A stretch of DNA of 64,000 nucleotides from JAFNAG01 sp963824985 (GCA_963824985.1 CAWGRQ010000033.1:122613-186612); one strand, 5' to 3'; shown: positions 8,367 to 17,449, numbered from the stretch's first letter. Notes: generated from the letters alone by a model not told the origin. Made by a program: numbers and translations.

Positions 8367-9825
8367 TCATACGACCTCGACGGCGTTTTCGGGGCACGCG
8401 GTCACGCACATCCCGCAGCGGGTACACAGATCGTCGACGACCTCGTGCCGGACATAGGGCCGGGCCGTGATGGCGTTGACGGGACAGGCCTGCGCGCACA
8501 GAGTGCAGCCGGTGCAGTTGGATAGTATTCGGTAATGGATCAGCGGCTTGCAGGCTGCGGCCGGGCAACGCCGTTCGTGAATGTGAGCTTCATACTCATC
8601 CCGGAAGTAGCGCAGCGTGGTCAAAACCGGGTTCGGCGCGGTGTGGCCCAGACCGCACAGACTCCCCTTCTGTACATAAACACTGAGAGCTTCCAGCGTC
8701 TGCAGGTCCCCTTCCTTCCCCTTGCCGGCGCAGATGCGCTCCAGGATTTCCAGCATGCGCTTCGTGCCGACGCGGCAGAAGGTGCATTTGCCGCAGGACT
8801 CGTTCTGGGTGAAGTGGAGGAAGTAGCGGGCGATCTCAACCGCGCAGTCGCGATCGTCAAGCACGACCAATCCACCCGAACCCATGATGGCGCCGGTGGA
8901 GGCCAGATCCTCGTAATCGATGCGGGTATCGGCGAGACGCTCCGGGATGCACCCTCCCGAGGGGCCCCCGGCCAGCACCGCCTTGAACTTTCTGCCGTCG
9001 CGGATGCCGCCGCCGATCTCCTCGACGATCTCGCGGATCGTGATTCCCATCGGCACTTCGATCAGACCGCCTCGCTTCACTTTGCCGACCAGGGAAAACA
9101 CCTTGGTCCCCTTGGATTCTTCGGTCCCCAGGGCGGCGAAGGCCTCCGGGCCGCGGCGCAGGATCCAGGGCAGGCAGGCGAGGGTCTCGACGTTGTTGAT
9201 GAGCGTCGGCTGTCCCCAAAGGCCTGACTGCGCCGGGTAGGGAGGGCGCAGGCGCGGCATTCCCCGTTTTCCTTCGATCGACTGTATCAGCGCCGTTTCC
9301 TCGCCGCATACGAACGCGCCGGCCCCCTCGCGGACATGCAGCTTGAAGCTGAACTGCCTGCCGAGAATATGCTCGCCCAGCAATCCCTCCCGCTCGCACT
9401 CGGTGATGGCCGCCCGGATGTGCCGGACCGCGATCGGGTATTCGCGCCGGACATAGACAAAACCTTCGCCGGCTCCAACCGCGTATGCCGCAATCAGCAG
9501 ACCTTCGATGACCCGGAAAGGGTCGGCTTCCAGGACCGCCCGGTCCATGAAGGCGCCCGGGATCCCCTTCATCACCGTTACAGATCACATATTTGGTTGA
9601 ACCGGCGGCGCGCCGCGTGAGGTCCCATTTTACCGCGGTGGGAAATCCTGCCCCGCCGCGGCCCCGCAGGCCTGCGGTGCGCACCTTCTCAATCACCTCC
9701 TCAGGCGACAGCCGCTTCAGGCATTCCTCGAGCGCATTCATCCCTTCGCGGCTGCGGTAGTCCGCGAGCGACCGCGGATCGATTTCGCCGCAGTTTTCGA
9801 GCACCACGCGGACCTGCTTTTTCAT
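8367..9825 (-). CDS. NuoF-like FMN/4Fe-4S NADH-binding subunit (one internal frameshift)
   Basis: The N-terminal part (from about 9825) reads QVRVVLENCGEIDP, then GLRGRGGAGFPTAVKW and YVICNGDEGDPG, the FMN/NADH-binding core of NuoF/HydB. The frame breaks at the GGG run 9556-9558, where one extra base is present. It resumes AFMDRAVLEADPFRV and continues to a TGA at 8367. The C-terminal part has ESCGKCTFCRVG, the 4Fe-4S site, then GSLCGLGHTAPNP and a two-cluster ferredoxin (CTGCTLCAQACP, CTRCGMCVTACP), the layout of bifurcating hydrogenase or formate-dehydrogenase HydB-type subunits. Removing one A from the A5 run at 9818-9822 fuses it in frame to the upstream NuoE/thioredoxin-fold segment. Whether the shifts are real or assembly errors cannot be told here. 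Confidence 0.85.
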
Positions 9826-10435
9826 ATAGGGGGAGGTGTCGATCTGCCGGTCCGACGATCGGAGACCAGGCCCGATCATCGAGAAGCCGTGCGCGGGCTT
9901 CCTGGATTTCCACGCGGACCTTGCGGATCAGGCCGCGGGGCTTGACATGCTTGCGCACTACCTGGCGGACATCATCCGGTCCGAGGTTGCCGTACACGGA
10001 GCGCCGGCCGTTCTCGAGGACCTCGATTAGAGGCTCACGATGGCAGAGGCCGCTGCACCCGACGGTCTTGACGGTTGCGCCACCCCCCAGAGAAGCGATC
10101 GCGTCTTCAAGGGCCGACTGCACTTCCAAAGCGCCGCTGGCGATGCCGCAGGATCCGAGGCCGATCCGGATCTCGACCGGACGCCGCGCCGCGGCGACCG
10201 GAGACCGGCGGCCGTTGCCAATGCCGTTACCATTCCCGTTTCCTGATGCGTCCCATGGCCGTTCCTTTCTGCCTCCGTCGATTCGATGAACCTGCGCAGC
10301 AGCTTGTTCGCCGGAAAGGGCGCTCAGCTTGCCGTAGATCTTCTCGTCGATGGTCATCACCGGCGCCAGACTGCAGGAGCCGATGCAGGCAACGCGCTCG
10401 ATCGTGAATCTCCGCCTCGCATCGGTGTCGGCATC
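9823..10435 (-). CDS. NuoE C-terminal half plus thioredoxin-fold 2Fe-2S domain (fragment of NuoE-NuoF fusion)
   Basis: The frame opens DADTDARRRFTIERVACIGSC, which is the second Cys pair (C-x3-C) of a NuoE 2Fe-2S site, then SLAPVMTIDEKIYGKLS, the NuoE end. After a Gly/Asn-rich linker (GNGNGNGIGNG) comes the thioredoxin-fold domain found at the N-terminus of HydB-type NuoF (GLGSCGIASGA ... VGCSGLCHREP). Only three of its usual four Cys are visible, so its cluster may be missing. The frame continues LPLYEK and, if one A is dropped at 9818-9822, reads straight into NuoF. Thus NuoE, linker, thioredoxin domain and NuoF look like one polypeptide. Standing alone the segment lacks an own start. Confidence 0.65.
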
Positions 10436-10464
10436 ACCTCGTCATCCCCAGGCAGCGGCGGAGT

Positions 10465-11232
10465 TCAGTTGCCGACCTCGACGGCGCCGGAGACGTGACA
10501 GGCCGTGCCTTCGCAAACCCGGATGATGTGATCCCCCACGGGACTCCGACGGAACTGGCTGTAAAAAGATGCCACGCCCGCGATCTGGGCCGGCGTGATC
10601 TCGCTCGATTCACAAATCCGGTGCAGAACTTCCTCCGGAAGGTACCGGTACCGGGCCTGGATGGCCTGGAGTATGGGGATGACGGCTTCCGGTTTGCGCC
10701 CCTCGCTGCGCAGAATCTCCTCCACCGGGCCCAGATCAAGAGGCGCCGCCGGGGCGGGCGGGATCGCGGGAAGGATCGGCATCAGGAGCGATTCCGCATC
10801 CGCAGGCGCACCATCGCCCTGCGGCGCGGGGGGCGGGATGATGCGTGCCGAATGGTCGGATCTGGATTCAAATAACCTCTGCCACTTTGCCGGCACTCCC
10901 TCCCAGTCGCCTGGCTGCGGCCGGAACCACTTGAACCAGACCAGAAAGATCCCGGCGCCGATCAGGAGGATCGGGCCGCCCCAGCTGTAAACGTTGCGCC
11001 GGAGCACCAGGACTTCGTGCTGCCGGTTCAGCTCCGGCTGGAGAATCTTCTGGACCTCGATATCGGTCTTGGCCTTCAGCTTCAGGTCGTCAACCAGCGC
11101 CTTTTCCACCGGCGTGACGCGGAGAGCGTGAACATAGACGGCGAGCAGGAGGAGGCCGGCGGCCATGGCAATGGAAAGTGCGACGATTCCGGTCCAGGAA
11201 CGCGCGCGCGATTTCCAGCGGCCGCTCTTCAT
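10465..11232 (-). CDS. Membrane-anchored NuoE-like subunit (N-terminal segment)
   Basis: The ATG at 11232 overlaps the stop of the NapH-like gene (ATGA), which fixes the start. Residues 14-34 and 84-100 are membrane helices with a charged loop between them. Residues 165-255 are the NuoE helical domain with the first Cys pair, CEGTAC, at 240 and 245. This membrane anchor is not part of ordinary soluble NuoE. The frame stops at TGA 10465-10467 in the middle of the NuoE fold. Skipping U10467 continues with ELRRCLGMTR, and skipping U10436 gives the second Cys pair. With all four indels repaired (10467, 10436, A5 at 9818, G3 at 9556) the fusion would be about 953 residues. Confidence 0.75.
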   Translation of the reverse strand: MKSGRWKSRARSWTGIVALSIAMAAGLLLLAVYVHALRVTPVEKALVDDLKLKAKTDIEVQKILQPELNRQHEVLVLRRNVYSWGGPILLIGAGIFLVWFKWFRPQPGDWEGVPAKWQRLFESRSDHSARIIPPPAPQGDGAPADAESLLMPILPAIPPAPAAPLDLGPVEEILRSEGRKPEAVIPILQAIQARYRYLPEEVLHRICESSEITPAQIAGVASFYSQFRRSPVGDHIIRVCEGTACHVSGAVEVGN

Positions 11233-12233
11233 GGTTTCACCTGAACGAGGACATCCTCCCGGCCGGCGCCGCCGCAGGGCTCTTTTTCCTGCGGACAATA
11301 CTCGTAGCAGCGCGCGCATGCCAGACACGATGCGCGGTCGGCCCGGAGGTTGCGGATGGCGCCATAAGGGCAGGCATCAGCGCACAGGCCGCAGTCCACT
11401 TCCTTGTCGGGCGTGATGCTCACGTTTTTCCAGGATACACGAGACAGGATCGACAGCAGCCCGCCGTAAGGACAGAGCCAGCGGCAGTATGGCCTCCCGA
11501 TGAACATTCCCGCGAGGATGAAGGCGGCGCCGATGGCCAGCATATGGAACGGCCCGGAAACACGGAACAGGCCGATGAAAGGGTCCCACTCGCAGATGAG
11601 AAATCGCCGCCCCCACTGAACCTGCCACGAGCCGAACTTCAAGTACAGTCCCCAGCCGGCGAACAGGACGGCCAGGCCGAGATAGATGTAGGGCAGCCAG
11701 GACAGCACCCGGTTCAGCCGCTGGGGCACCTTCAGCGGGCGCAAAAGCACGAGATCCTGAATCGCTCCGAGCGGGCAGACGCCGCCGCAGAAAATGCGCC
11801 CGAACAGAAGCGCCGCCGCAAGCGGAAGGAAGAAGAAGGCGATCACTCCGAACGAAACCAGGTAGCGGGAATCGACCAGTGACAGGGTCACATTCTGAAT
11901 GGCGCCGATCGGACAGATGCATCCCTGCCGGTAAAAGCCGAAATAGGCGATGCTGCCGATGCTCAACAGGAGCACCCCCGTGCGGCTCCGGCGCTTCAGA
12001 ATCAGCCAGGCCGCCAGCCCCAGGCCCAGGGCCAGCATCACGAGATCGAGAACGTGCACCCAGGCGGCGCGAGGTTCCGGATGCGTGGGCGTCGGAAAAC
12101 TGTAGGAGCCGCCGAAATCAGGCGGCTTTTTCTGATACTGGGCGAAGAGCACACCCGTGGCCAGCGACACAATCACCAGGATCAGCAGCCAGACGTGTCG
12201 AGTCCTGTGGGGCAGGAATCGGGAACTATGCAT
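11229..12233 (-). CDS. NapH-like polytopic 4Fe-4S membrane protein
   Basis: This 334-residue protein has an N-terminal membrane helix, several further hydrophobic helices, and the paired cytoplasmic motifs of NapH/NosR/CcoG-type quinol-oxidising Fe-S proteins: CICPIGAIQN, CGGVCPLGAIQD and CRWLCPYGG. A C-terminal two-cluster ferredoxin follows (CGLCADACPYGAI, CLACARCYEYCP). The family passes electrons between quinol and periplasmic or cytoplasmic Fe-S partners. It overlaps the NapG-like gene by about 50 bp and the downstream NuoE gene by 4 bp, so they are translated together. No NapA, NosZ or other terminal oxidoreductase is in the window, so it is not a normal nitrate- or nitrous-oxide-reduction gene. 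Confidence 0.85.
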   Translation of the reverse strand: MHSSRFLPHRTRHVWLLILVIVSLATGVLFAQYQKKPPDFGGSYSFPTPTHPEPRAAWVHVLDLVMLALGLGLAAWLILKRRSRTGVLLLSIGSIAYFGFYRQGCICPIGAIQNVTLSLVDSRYLVSFGVIAFFFLPLAAALLFGRIFCGGVCPLGAIQDLVLLRPLKVPQRLNRVLSWLPYIYLGLAVLFAGWGLYLKFGSWQVQWGRRFLICEWDPFIGLFRVSGPFHMLAIGAAFILAGMFIGRPYCRWLCPYGGLLSILSRVSWKNVSITPDKEVDCGLCADACPYGAIRNLRADRASCLACARCYEYCPQEKEPCGGAGREDVLVQVKP

Positions 12234-12820
12234 TTCTTGCCTTCAACCGGACTCTCCGTGGGGGGCATGCCCGGCGTCGGCACGCGCAATATCGCGCGAT
12301 CCGGACAGGCAATCTGAATGGCGCATTCGTTGCACTCGACACAGCGGGCATATCGGATTTCGAGGCGCAGGGACCCGTTCCCGGCCGGCGGCTTGCACGC
12401 CTTCACACATTTGCCGCAGCCGTCGCACAGGGTTTCATCGACGACATACTCATAGTAGTTGTTGTTGGGATCATCCTCATCCACGTTGCCGACCACGCGC
12501 CGCTTAAGGGCATCCTGAGGACAGACCTTGCCCGCGGGAATACCTTTCTCGTCCGGCCGGCTGTTCACGTCCATGTATGCCGGACAGAGCATGCAGTAGC
12601 CGCACTTTTCGAAGTCGTTGACCGCCTTCACCGCCGACAGGCTCAAGACACAGGAAGTGCGGCACAGGTCGCAGGCGGTGCACTTGAATGGATCCACCTG
12701 GTAGACCGCATTCCCCGCTGCCCGGCGCGCCAGAAGCCCGGCGGCGCCTCCGATCGCGGTGAACCCAATGATGCGGCAGGAGCGGTCCAGGAACTGGCGG
12801 CGTGTGCTTTGGTCGCTCAT
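12182..12820 (-). CDS. NapG-like Tat-exported ferredoxin (four 4Fe-4S motifs)
   Basis: This 212-residue protein starts with a Tat signal (STRRQFLDRS, then a hydrophobic Gly/Ala stretch), implying folded export. It has four Cys clusters: CTACDLCRTSC, CGYCMLC, CDGCGKCVKAC and CVECNECAIQIAC, in the pattern of NapG/periplasmic ferredoxin-type proteins. The start ATG overlaps the NHL gene stop (ATGA at 12817-12820). With the NapH-like protein it would form a membrane electron conduit. Its substrate side is unknown here. Confidence 0.85.
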   Translation of the reverse strand: MSDQSTRRQFLDRSCRIIGFTAIGGAAGLLARRAAGNAVYQVDPFKCTACDLCRTSCVLSLSAVKAVNDFEKCGYCMLCPAYMDVNSRPDEKGIPAGKVCPQDALKRRVVGNVDEDDPNNNYYEYVVDETLCDGCGKCVKACKPPAGNGSLRLEIRYARCVECNECAIQIACPDRAILRVPTPGMPPTESPVEGKKCIVPDSCPTGLDTSGC

Positions 12821-13929
12821 GCGCGTTTACCCTCCACAAGGAAACCATCCTTTAGCGGATGATGGCCATCCGTCGTTTCGGCGGACCCGGCCACCAGCGA
12901 GAACACCTTGATTTCACGGCGCACGGGATCGGCAGCCAGGATGCGCCCCTTGGAGTCCACCGCCAGGTGAATGTGAATGCAGTTGGGATCGAAGTGTTCG
13001 GGGCCGATGAGGGCGAGCAGCCTGCCGTCGGGCTCATACACCTTGACGCGCGCAATCATCTTTTCCCCCGTGACCACCTTCCCGTCCGGGGTCGTGGCCA
13101 GGTTCACCGGATTGCAGCACCCGACGAAATCTTCCGGGTTGCCCATGCCGAACTTCCCGAACTTCCCCAGCGGGGATCCGTCCAGGGCCCAGGCCGTGAC
13201 CTGGTGCCGGCCCGTATCGGTGGCCCGGACTACCCCCTTGGCGTCCACGTCAATATCCAGACTCCGGTTCGGGAGTATGAAGCTGCCGGTCTTGTTCTTC
13301 GTCCCGATCAATCCGAGCTGCCTGCCGCTTCCATCGTAGCGGCGGATGATGCGAGCGGCCGCATCGGCAACGAGAATCTCCCGGCCCAGCATCCTGATCG
13401 CCGTGATTTCGGCCGGCCGGTCTTTTTCCCCTGCCGGAAATCCTCCGGCCGCCTTCCCCCCGGCATCGAATATTTCCACCCGATCCGCAACGCCGATGCA
13501 GACCTGCCCGCCGGGGGCCACGGCGAGACATGTGGCCCTCTCGGCAACCTTCCAGCTCCGCAGAAATCTCGCGTCGGCGGCGAAAATCCTGACCTCGTCA
13601 TCCCCCAGCGCATAAATGGCATCATCGGCTCCGACGGCGACTCCCGCGAGAGATCGGCGGAAAGGGCGAGAGGACTTGGCACCGCCGAGAATAGCTGTCA
13701 TGGCATACTGGCGCGCGAGCTTGGGAGCCGGCAAGATAGCGAGCGTGGCATGACCGGCCGCATCCGGCGGAGTTGCCGGCGGCACCGTTGCATTGGGGGT
13801 GGGACGGATGCGGAACGCGGCCGCGACAAAGGCAGCGAAGGCTCCCATTACCGCCGCCGCCGGAAACCACGACTTGCGCAGGCGATCCCACCCTGAAGCC
13901 TGCGTCGTTTCCTTGTCACTGATATCCAT
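12817..13929 (-). CDS. Membrane-anchored NHL-repeat beta-propeller
   Basis: ATG 13929 is chosen because a strong AAAGGAGG precedes it; upstream in-frame codons belong to the leader. The 370-residue product has a short cytoplasmic N-terminus, one membrane helix at about residues 22-40 and a long extracytoplasmic propeller. Repeated blade strands read ILVADAAARIIRRYD, VRATDTGRHQVTAW, ILAADPVRREIKVF. A CC motif (GCCNPVN) in the fifth blade region recalls the CC pair in the two NHL proteins at 59-62 kb. NHL propellers bind peptides or scaffold complexes. Coupling by ATGA to NapG suggests it is a structural partner of the electron-transfer complex. Confidence 0.8.
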   Translation of the reverse strand: MDISDKETTQASGWDRLRKSWFPAAAVMGAFAAFVAAAFRIRPTPNATVPPATPPDAAGHATLAILPAPKLARQYAMTAILGGAKSSRPFRRSLAGVAVGADDAIYALGDDEVRIFAADARFLRSWKVAERATCLAVAPGGQVCIGVADRVEIFDAGGKAAGGFPAGEKDRPAEITAIRMLGREILVADAAARIIRRYDGSGRQLGLIGTKNKTGSFILPNRSLDIDVDAKGVVRATDTGRHQVTAWALDGSPLGKFGKFGMGNPEDFVGCCNPVNLATTPDGKVVTGEKMIARVKVYEPDGRLLALIGPEHFDPNCIHIHLAVDSKGRILAADPVRREIKVFSLVAGSAETTDGHHPLKDGFLVEGKRA

Positions 13930-14023
13930 ATGTCCTCCTTTGCGCCGCAATGACGTCGAAGGGATGATGTCAGTTTCTCGAGGCCTTCGAAGTCCTCGCG
14001 GTTTGATGCGACTGCGATCATTT

Positions 14024-15295
14024 TCAGTTTCCAAGCGGCCCGACCTGCAGACAGACCATCTGACTCATATCGCGGATGATCAACCGGCCGTTGGAGAGGG
14101 CCATCGGACCCCAGACATCTTCGCCTTCCAGAATCTGAGCGCTGGCCAGTTCCTTGTACTGCCTGGTGTTGGCATCCAGCAGCCTGAGCATGCCGGATTT
14201 GCCGTCGAGGATGAAAAACATGCCGTCGGCAAGCAGGAAGGCTCCGAGGTCAAAAGTCCGGCTCGCGTTCGCATCCCCGGATACCACCGGGCTTTGCCAC
14301 ACGATCTTGCCGTCCAGCCCCAGGCATGTGAATCGTCCCCGGGTCTTGCTGCTGACCGCGAACAGGTGATTCTGATACAGGATCGGGGTGTGCACTTCGG
14401 AGTTGAATTCCAGGCTCGTCAATTCAAATAACTTCTGCGCGGAAAAACCGGCGGCCCCCTTGGTCACCCGGTACATCACGCTCCCGGCTTCATATCCGCT
14501 GGTGACGAACACTCTCCCGTCTCCGATTGAAACCGGGGAAGGGCACGCGGCCATCTTGGCCACAAAGGGGCTGCTCCAAAGCAACTGCCCGTCGGCGGCG
14601 GCGATACCGACCACCTTGTTCATGGTCAGGTAGAGATATTGCTTGATTCCGCCAATGGTCGCCGGCATCAGAGAGGCGTGCGACATCACGTCCTTGCCGG
14701 GATTGGGCGTGCGCCAGACCTCTTTTCCGGTGGCCTGGTCAAATGCGATTGCCAGCGCATCTCCCCCTGTGGCCAGGAGGACTTTATCCCCTTCGATAAG
14801 AGGGTTCTGGCCCGCGTACCATCCCGGGATGGTGGCCTTATATTCCTGGACGAGGTTTTTCTGCCAGACCGGCTTGCCGGTTTTGATATCGAGGGCGTGG
14901 AATCGGCATTTGGGATCGAGCGAGAACACCAGGTTCTGGCCCACCGCCGGCACGGTGCGCGTGATCCCATGGCTCGGACGGATTTCAACCGGATAGCTCC
15001 ACTGCCAGATGTCCTTGCCGTCGGCGAGCGAAATGCAGCGGACCAAGTGTTCCTTCTTCTCGGCGTTGTAATCGTTCAGATAGAGCCTGCCGTTTTTGAT
15101 CGCAGCACCGGCATACCCCTCGCACACAGAGACTTTCCAAAGAACCTTCGGACCCTTTGCCGGCCACGTCCGGTACAGGCCGGTTTCCGTGGAGATATTG
15201 TCCCGGCCGGGGCCTCGGAACTGAGGCCAATCGCCCCCCAGAACGGTGATTGCGGCCAAAATGACAAATGCGCACAGGCGAAAAACCATAACCAT
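14024..15295 (-). CDS. Secreted PQQ-type beta-propeller protein
   Basis: This 423-residue protein has a signal peptide (MVMVFRLCAFVILAAITVLG) followed directly by DWPQFRGPGRDNIS, the conserved opening of PQQ-like propellers of Acidobacteria and Planctomycetes. Repeated blades contain the tryptophan docking strands (GKPVWQKNLV, GKEVWRTPNP, GQLLWSSPF, GKIVWQSPVV). No Cys ring or catalytic Asp/Glu set proving quinoprotein dehydrogenase activity was identified, so a catalytic or a scaffold role is open. It lies 94 bp upstream of the NHL gene, in the same direction, and is the probable first gene of the electron-transfer operon. Confidence 0.8.
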   Translation of the reverse strand: MVMVFRLCAFVILAAITVLGGDWPQFRGPGRDNISTETGLYRTWPAKGPKVLWKVSVCEGYAGAAIKNGRLYLNDYNAEKKEHLVRCISLADGKDIWQWSYPVEIRPSHGITRTVPAVGQNLVFSLDPKCRFHALDIKTGKPVWQKNLVQEYKATIPGWYAGQNPLIEGDKVLLATGGDALAIAFDQATGKEVWRTPNPGKDVMSHASLMPATIGGIKQYLYLTMNKVVGIAAADGQLLWSSPFVAKMAACPSPVSIGDGRVFVTSGYEAGSVMYRVTKGAAGFSAQKLFELTSLEFNSEVHTPILYQNHLFAVSSKTRGRFTCLGLDGKIVWQSPVVSGDANASRTFDLGAFLLADGMFFILDGKSGMLRLLDANTRQYKELASAQILEGEDVWGPMALSNGRLIIRDMSQMVCLQVGPLGN

Positions 15296-15617
15296 CCATT
15301 CCCCATGAAGGTTTGGGCCCGACAGACGAGCTAATCCTTAATATTTTCATTTATGAAAACCATGTTCAAGTAGAAATCGGGAGGCGAGGGCGCGAGCTGC
15401 GGCGACGTATTTCTGAGGGCACGGACAAACCCGGATGGCCGCCGATGGGGCCAAACTGCTTCCCGTGGAGACGCGCCCGCGTTCCCCTCAACAGTTTCGA
15501 CTTGCTTCATTGCCGGCGAGGGGATGAAAATGGCTGCAGACGAACCCGCAGTTGAGAGCGTGCCTGTGCCGGTGCACAGGCGAAAGGACTGCATGACCTG
15601 TTTCCGGAGGGATGGCG

Positions 15618-16754
15618 ATGAAATGTCGGCAATGCGGCAACGAAAACACCGGAGTCGCCCGGTACTGCTCGAAATGTGGGACGGCCCTGGGAACCGGGTC
15701 AGTGCTGGACCGGTACGGCTCGGACCTGGAAAACCCGCGCAAAGACTTCCTGACGCAATTGGATGCCACCAGAGCCTCAATCGACGCCCAAATCGCCCAA
15801 TTCAAGTCGCCAGCCCTCGGGACGCCGGCCATGGGTGCGCAGGCGGTCTCTAAAGGTCCAATCCATCCGATGGAATTGATCGGACTGCTGATACCTCTGC
15901 CCGATCAGATCGTGCAGTCGAAAGAAATTGCCCTCTCCAGTCCCTTCATCCACGGCAACGCTCAGTACCACGCGCGCATCGAGAGCACCAGTTTCAGGTA
16001 TCTGGCCGAGGATATGACCGTCAATGCCTTCGCCACCGATTATCCAATTCCCGTCGGGGATGGCGAAGAGCTGAAGCCTCCCGCCATCGCCTTTCTGGGC
16101 GGTCTTGCCATGGTGCTGCGGATAACGGCGGCGGCGCTGGCCGTTTATATCCGTCCCCAATCGAATCTGCGGTTCCTCGGGGGTGAATCAAGCCTCATCA
16201 AGGCGTTTCACGCCATCGGAGATGCGCTGGTGCAGGGCGGGGGCAAGCTCGATCCCGAGGTTTTTGGAGATACCCTGATGGGCGTCGTCCCCACTGAGAT
16301 TCTGGAGGATGACCGTTTTGTCGGGCTGGCACGCTCGCTGTCCGCCGCCATGGAAGCGGCGGTCATCGCCCACGAAGCGGGTCATCTGGCTCTCGGTCAC
16401 ACGCTGGGCCAGCGGCTCAACTTCGATGTGTCGCGGAACCAGGAGAGAGAGGCCGACAGTTTCGCTTCTTCGATCCTGACCAGCAGCCCCTTCCGCGAAT
16501 ACCTGTTCCTCGGGCAGATTTTCATTACCATCGTCTTTTCCTGGATGGAACATGCCGCCCGAAGAACGGACCCGACCACACACCCATTGGGCCGGGAACG
16601 TTTCTTCAATGCCCTGACCAACAACAGCGCCGCCGCCAAGGAGGCGGCCGATCAGTTCGGACTGACGCGGGAACGCCTCATCGAATTGTTGCCGGCCGAA
16701 GATGCCCAGGCCCTGAACCTGCGCCTGCTCCGAATCCCGGACCTGCTTCACTAG
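15618..16754 (+). CDS. Zinc-ribbon M48-like metallopeptidase
   Basis: The start at 15618 has GGAGGG at 6-bp spacing; the ATG at 15612 would overlap this site. The 378-residue product opens with a double C-x2-C zinc ribbon (CRQCGN ... YCSKCGT). At about residue 245 the HExxH motif occurs as AHEAGHLALGHTLGQ, followed some 20 residues on by NQEREADSFA, whose Glu is the probable third zinc ligand as in M48 proteases. Hydrophobic stretches around AFLGGLAMVLRI and FLGQIFITIVFSW may be membrane-embedded. A zinc ribbon joined to a gluzincin is unusual but seen in uncharacterised families. It is convergent with the next gene. Confidence 0.7.
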   Translation: MKCRQCGNENTGVARYCSKCGTALGTGSVLDRYGSDLENPRKDFLTQLDATRASIDAQIAQFKSPALGTPAMGAQAVSKGPIHPMELIGLLIPLPDQIVQSKEIALSSPFIHGNAQYHARIESTSFRYLAEDMTVNAFATDYPIPVGDGEELKPPAIAFLGGLAMVLRITAAALAVYIRPQSNLRFLGGESSLIKAFHAIGDALVQGGGKLDPEVFGDTLMGVVPTEILEDDRFVGLARSLSAAMEAAVIAHEAGHLALGHTLGQRLNFDVSRNQEREADSFASSILTSSPFREYLFLGQIFITIVFSWMEHAARRTDPTTHPLGRERFFNALTNNSAAAKEAADQFGLTRERLIELLPAEDAQALNLRLLRIPDLLH

Positions 16755-16778
16755 GAATCGATACCCGGCGGCCACCTT

Positions 16779-17090
16779 TTACCAATCGTCATCCTCCGGA
16801 GGCACCCAGTCGATGACCGTCCCGCCCCCTTCCTCATAATAGGGGCTGACAAGATAATTGTGCCCACTCTCCCGTGTGACACGGAACTCACGCACCCTGA
16901 ACCTCTTACCCGAGTGCAGGTCATACCGCTCTTCATCCAGCGACGGGACAGGTTGAAAAAGATAAAGCGCTTTGAGCACCAGGTCCTTTTTCTCTTCGGG
17001 GATAATGTACTCCTCCACTTCCTCGCCATTGATGAACAGTGATTTGGTCGGAAAAGGGAGGCGGAATTCTTCGGCTTCAGGCCTCATCAT
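16779..17090 (-). CDS. Small acidic protein of unknown function
   Basis: This 103-residue product has GGAGGTG eight bases before ATG 17090, supporting expression. It is rich in Glu/Asp and aromatic residues (EEVEEYIIPEEKKDLVL, YLVSPYYEEGGG) and ends WVPPEDDDW. No signal peptide, helix or known family is seen. It is convergent with the metallopeptidase, with only 24 bp between stop codons. Confidence 0.6.
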   Translation of the reverse strand: MMRPEAEEFRLPFPTKSLFINGEEVEEYIIPEEKKDLVLKALYLFQPVPSLDEERYDLHSGKRFRVREFRVTRESGHNYLVSPYYEEGGGTVIDWVPPEDDDW

Positions 17091-17449
17091 GATCTTTCAC
17101 CTCCAGGGCAGTTTTGAGGATCCGCCGGAGGCCGTGCGGGCTTCCGGACAACCATGGCTGCAACTGGCTTAGAAGTTTCACGCCCGGGGCATTTATTTCA
17201 CCTCCTCCGAAAATAGCGATAAAGGCCGACAGTCTTCGGGGTCGGAATCGGCATCGGGATTGCAATCGCAATTGCAGTCCCAATCGGCCTTCCCGGTCCG
17301 GAAAAGCCGAAATCATGCAGCCTTTGCAAAAGCAGCCACGGATTCCACCGATTGATTGAGAATCAGTATTGTTTTGACTTTATTCCGCTTGCATTGCCGG
17401 CCATCTGATAAAACTGGAATCGGAACCGGCGAACCACTAATATTCCTGA
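17091..17449. other. Divergent intergenic region with GATTGC/ATCG-rich repeats
   Basis: No gene is supported. The stretch around 17241-17285 is a low-complexity run of ATCGG/ATTGC/AATCG words (GGAATCGGCATCGGGATTGC and onward), like other short-word repeats in this genome. AT-rich DNA at 17358-17390 could carry the promoter for the amidotransferase gene at 17450; no clear -35/-10 pair could be assigned. Confidence 0.4.

Noticed and set aside
6227..11232. Bifurcating FeFe hydrogenase (HydABC)
   Set aside because: NuoE/F and a 2Fe-2S protein are there, but no H-cluster motifs (TSCCPxW, FxGGVMEAA-type) occur. The third subunit is a GltD-like flavoprotein.
11229..12820. Periplasmic nitrate reductase locus
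   Set aside because: NapG/NapH-like proteins are present without NapA, NapB or NapD, and the neighbours belong to an NADH-linked Fe-S cluster.
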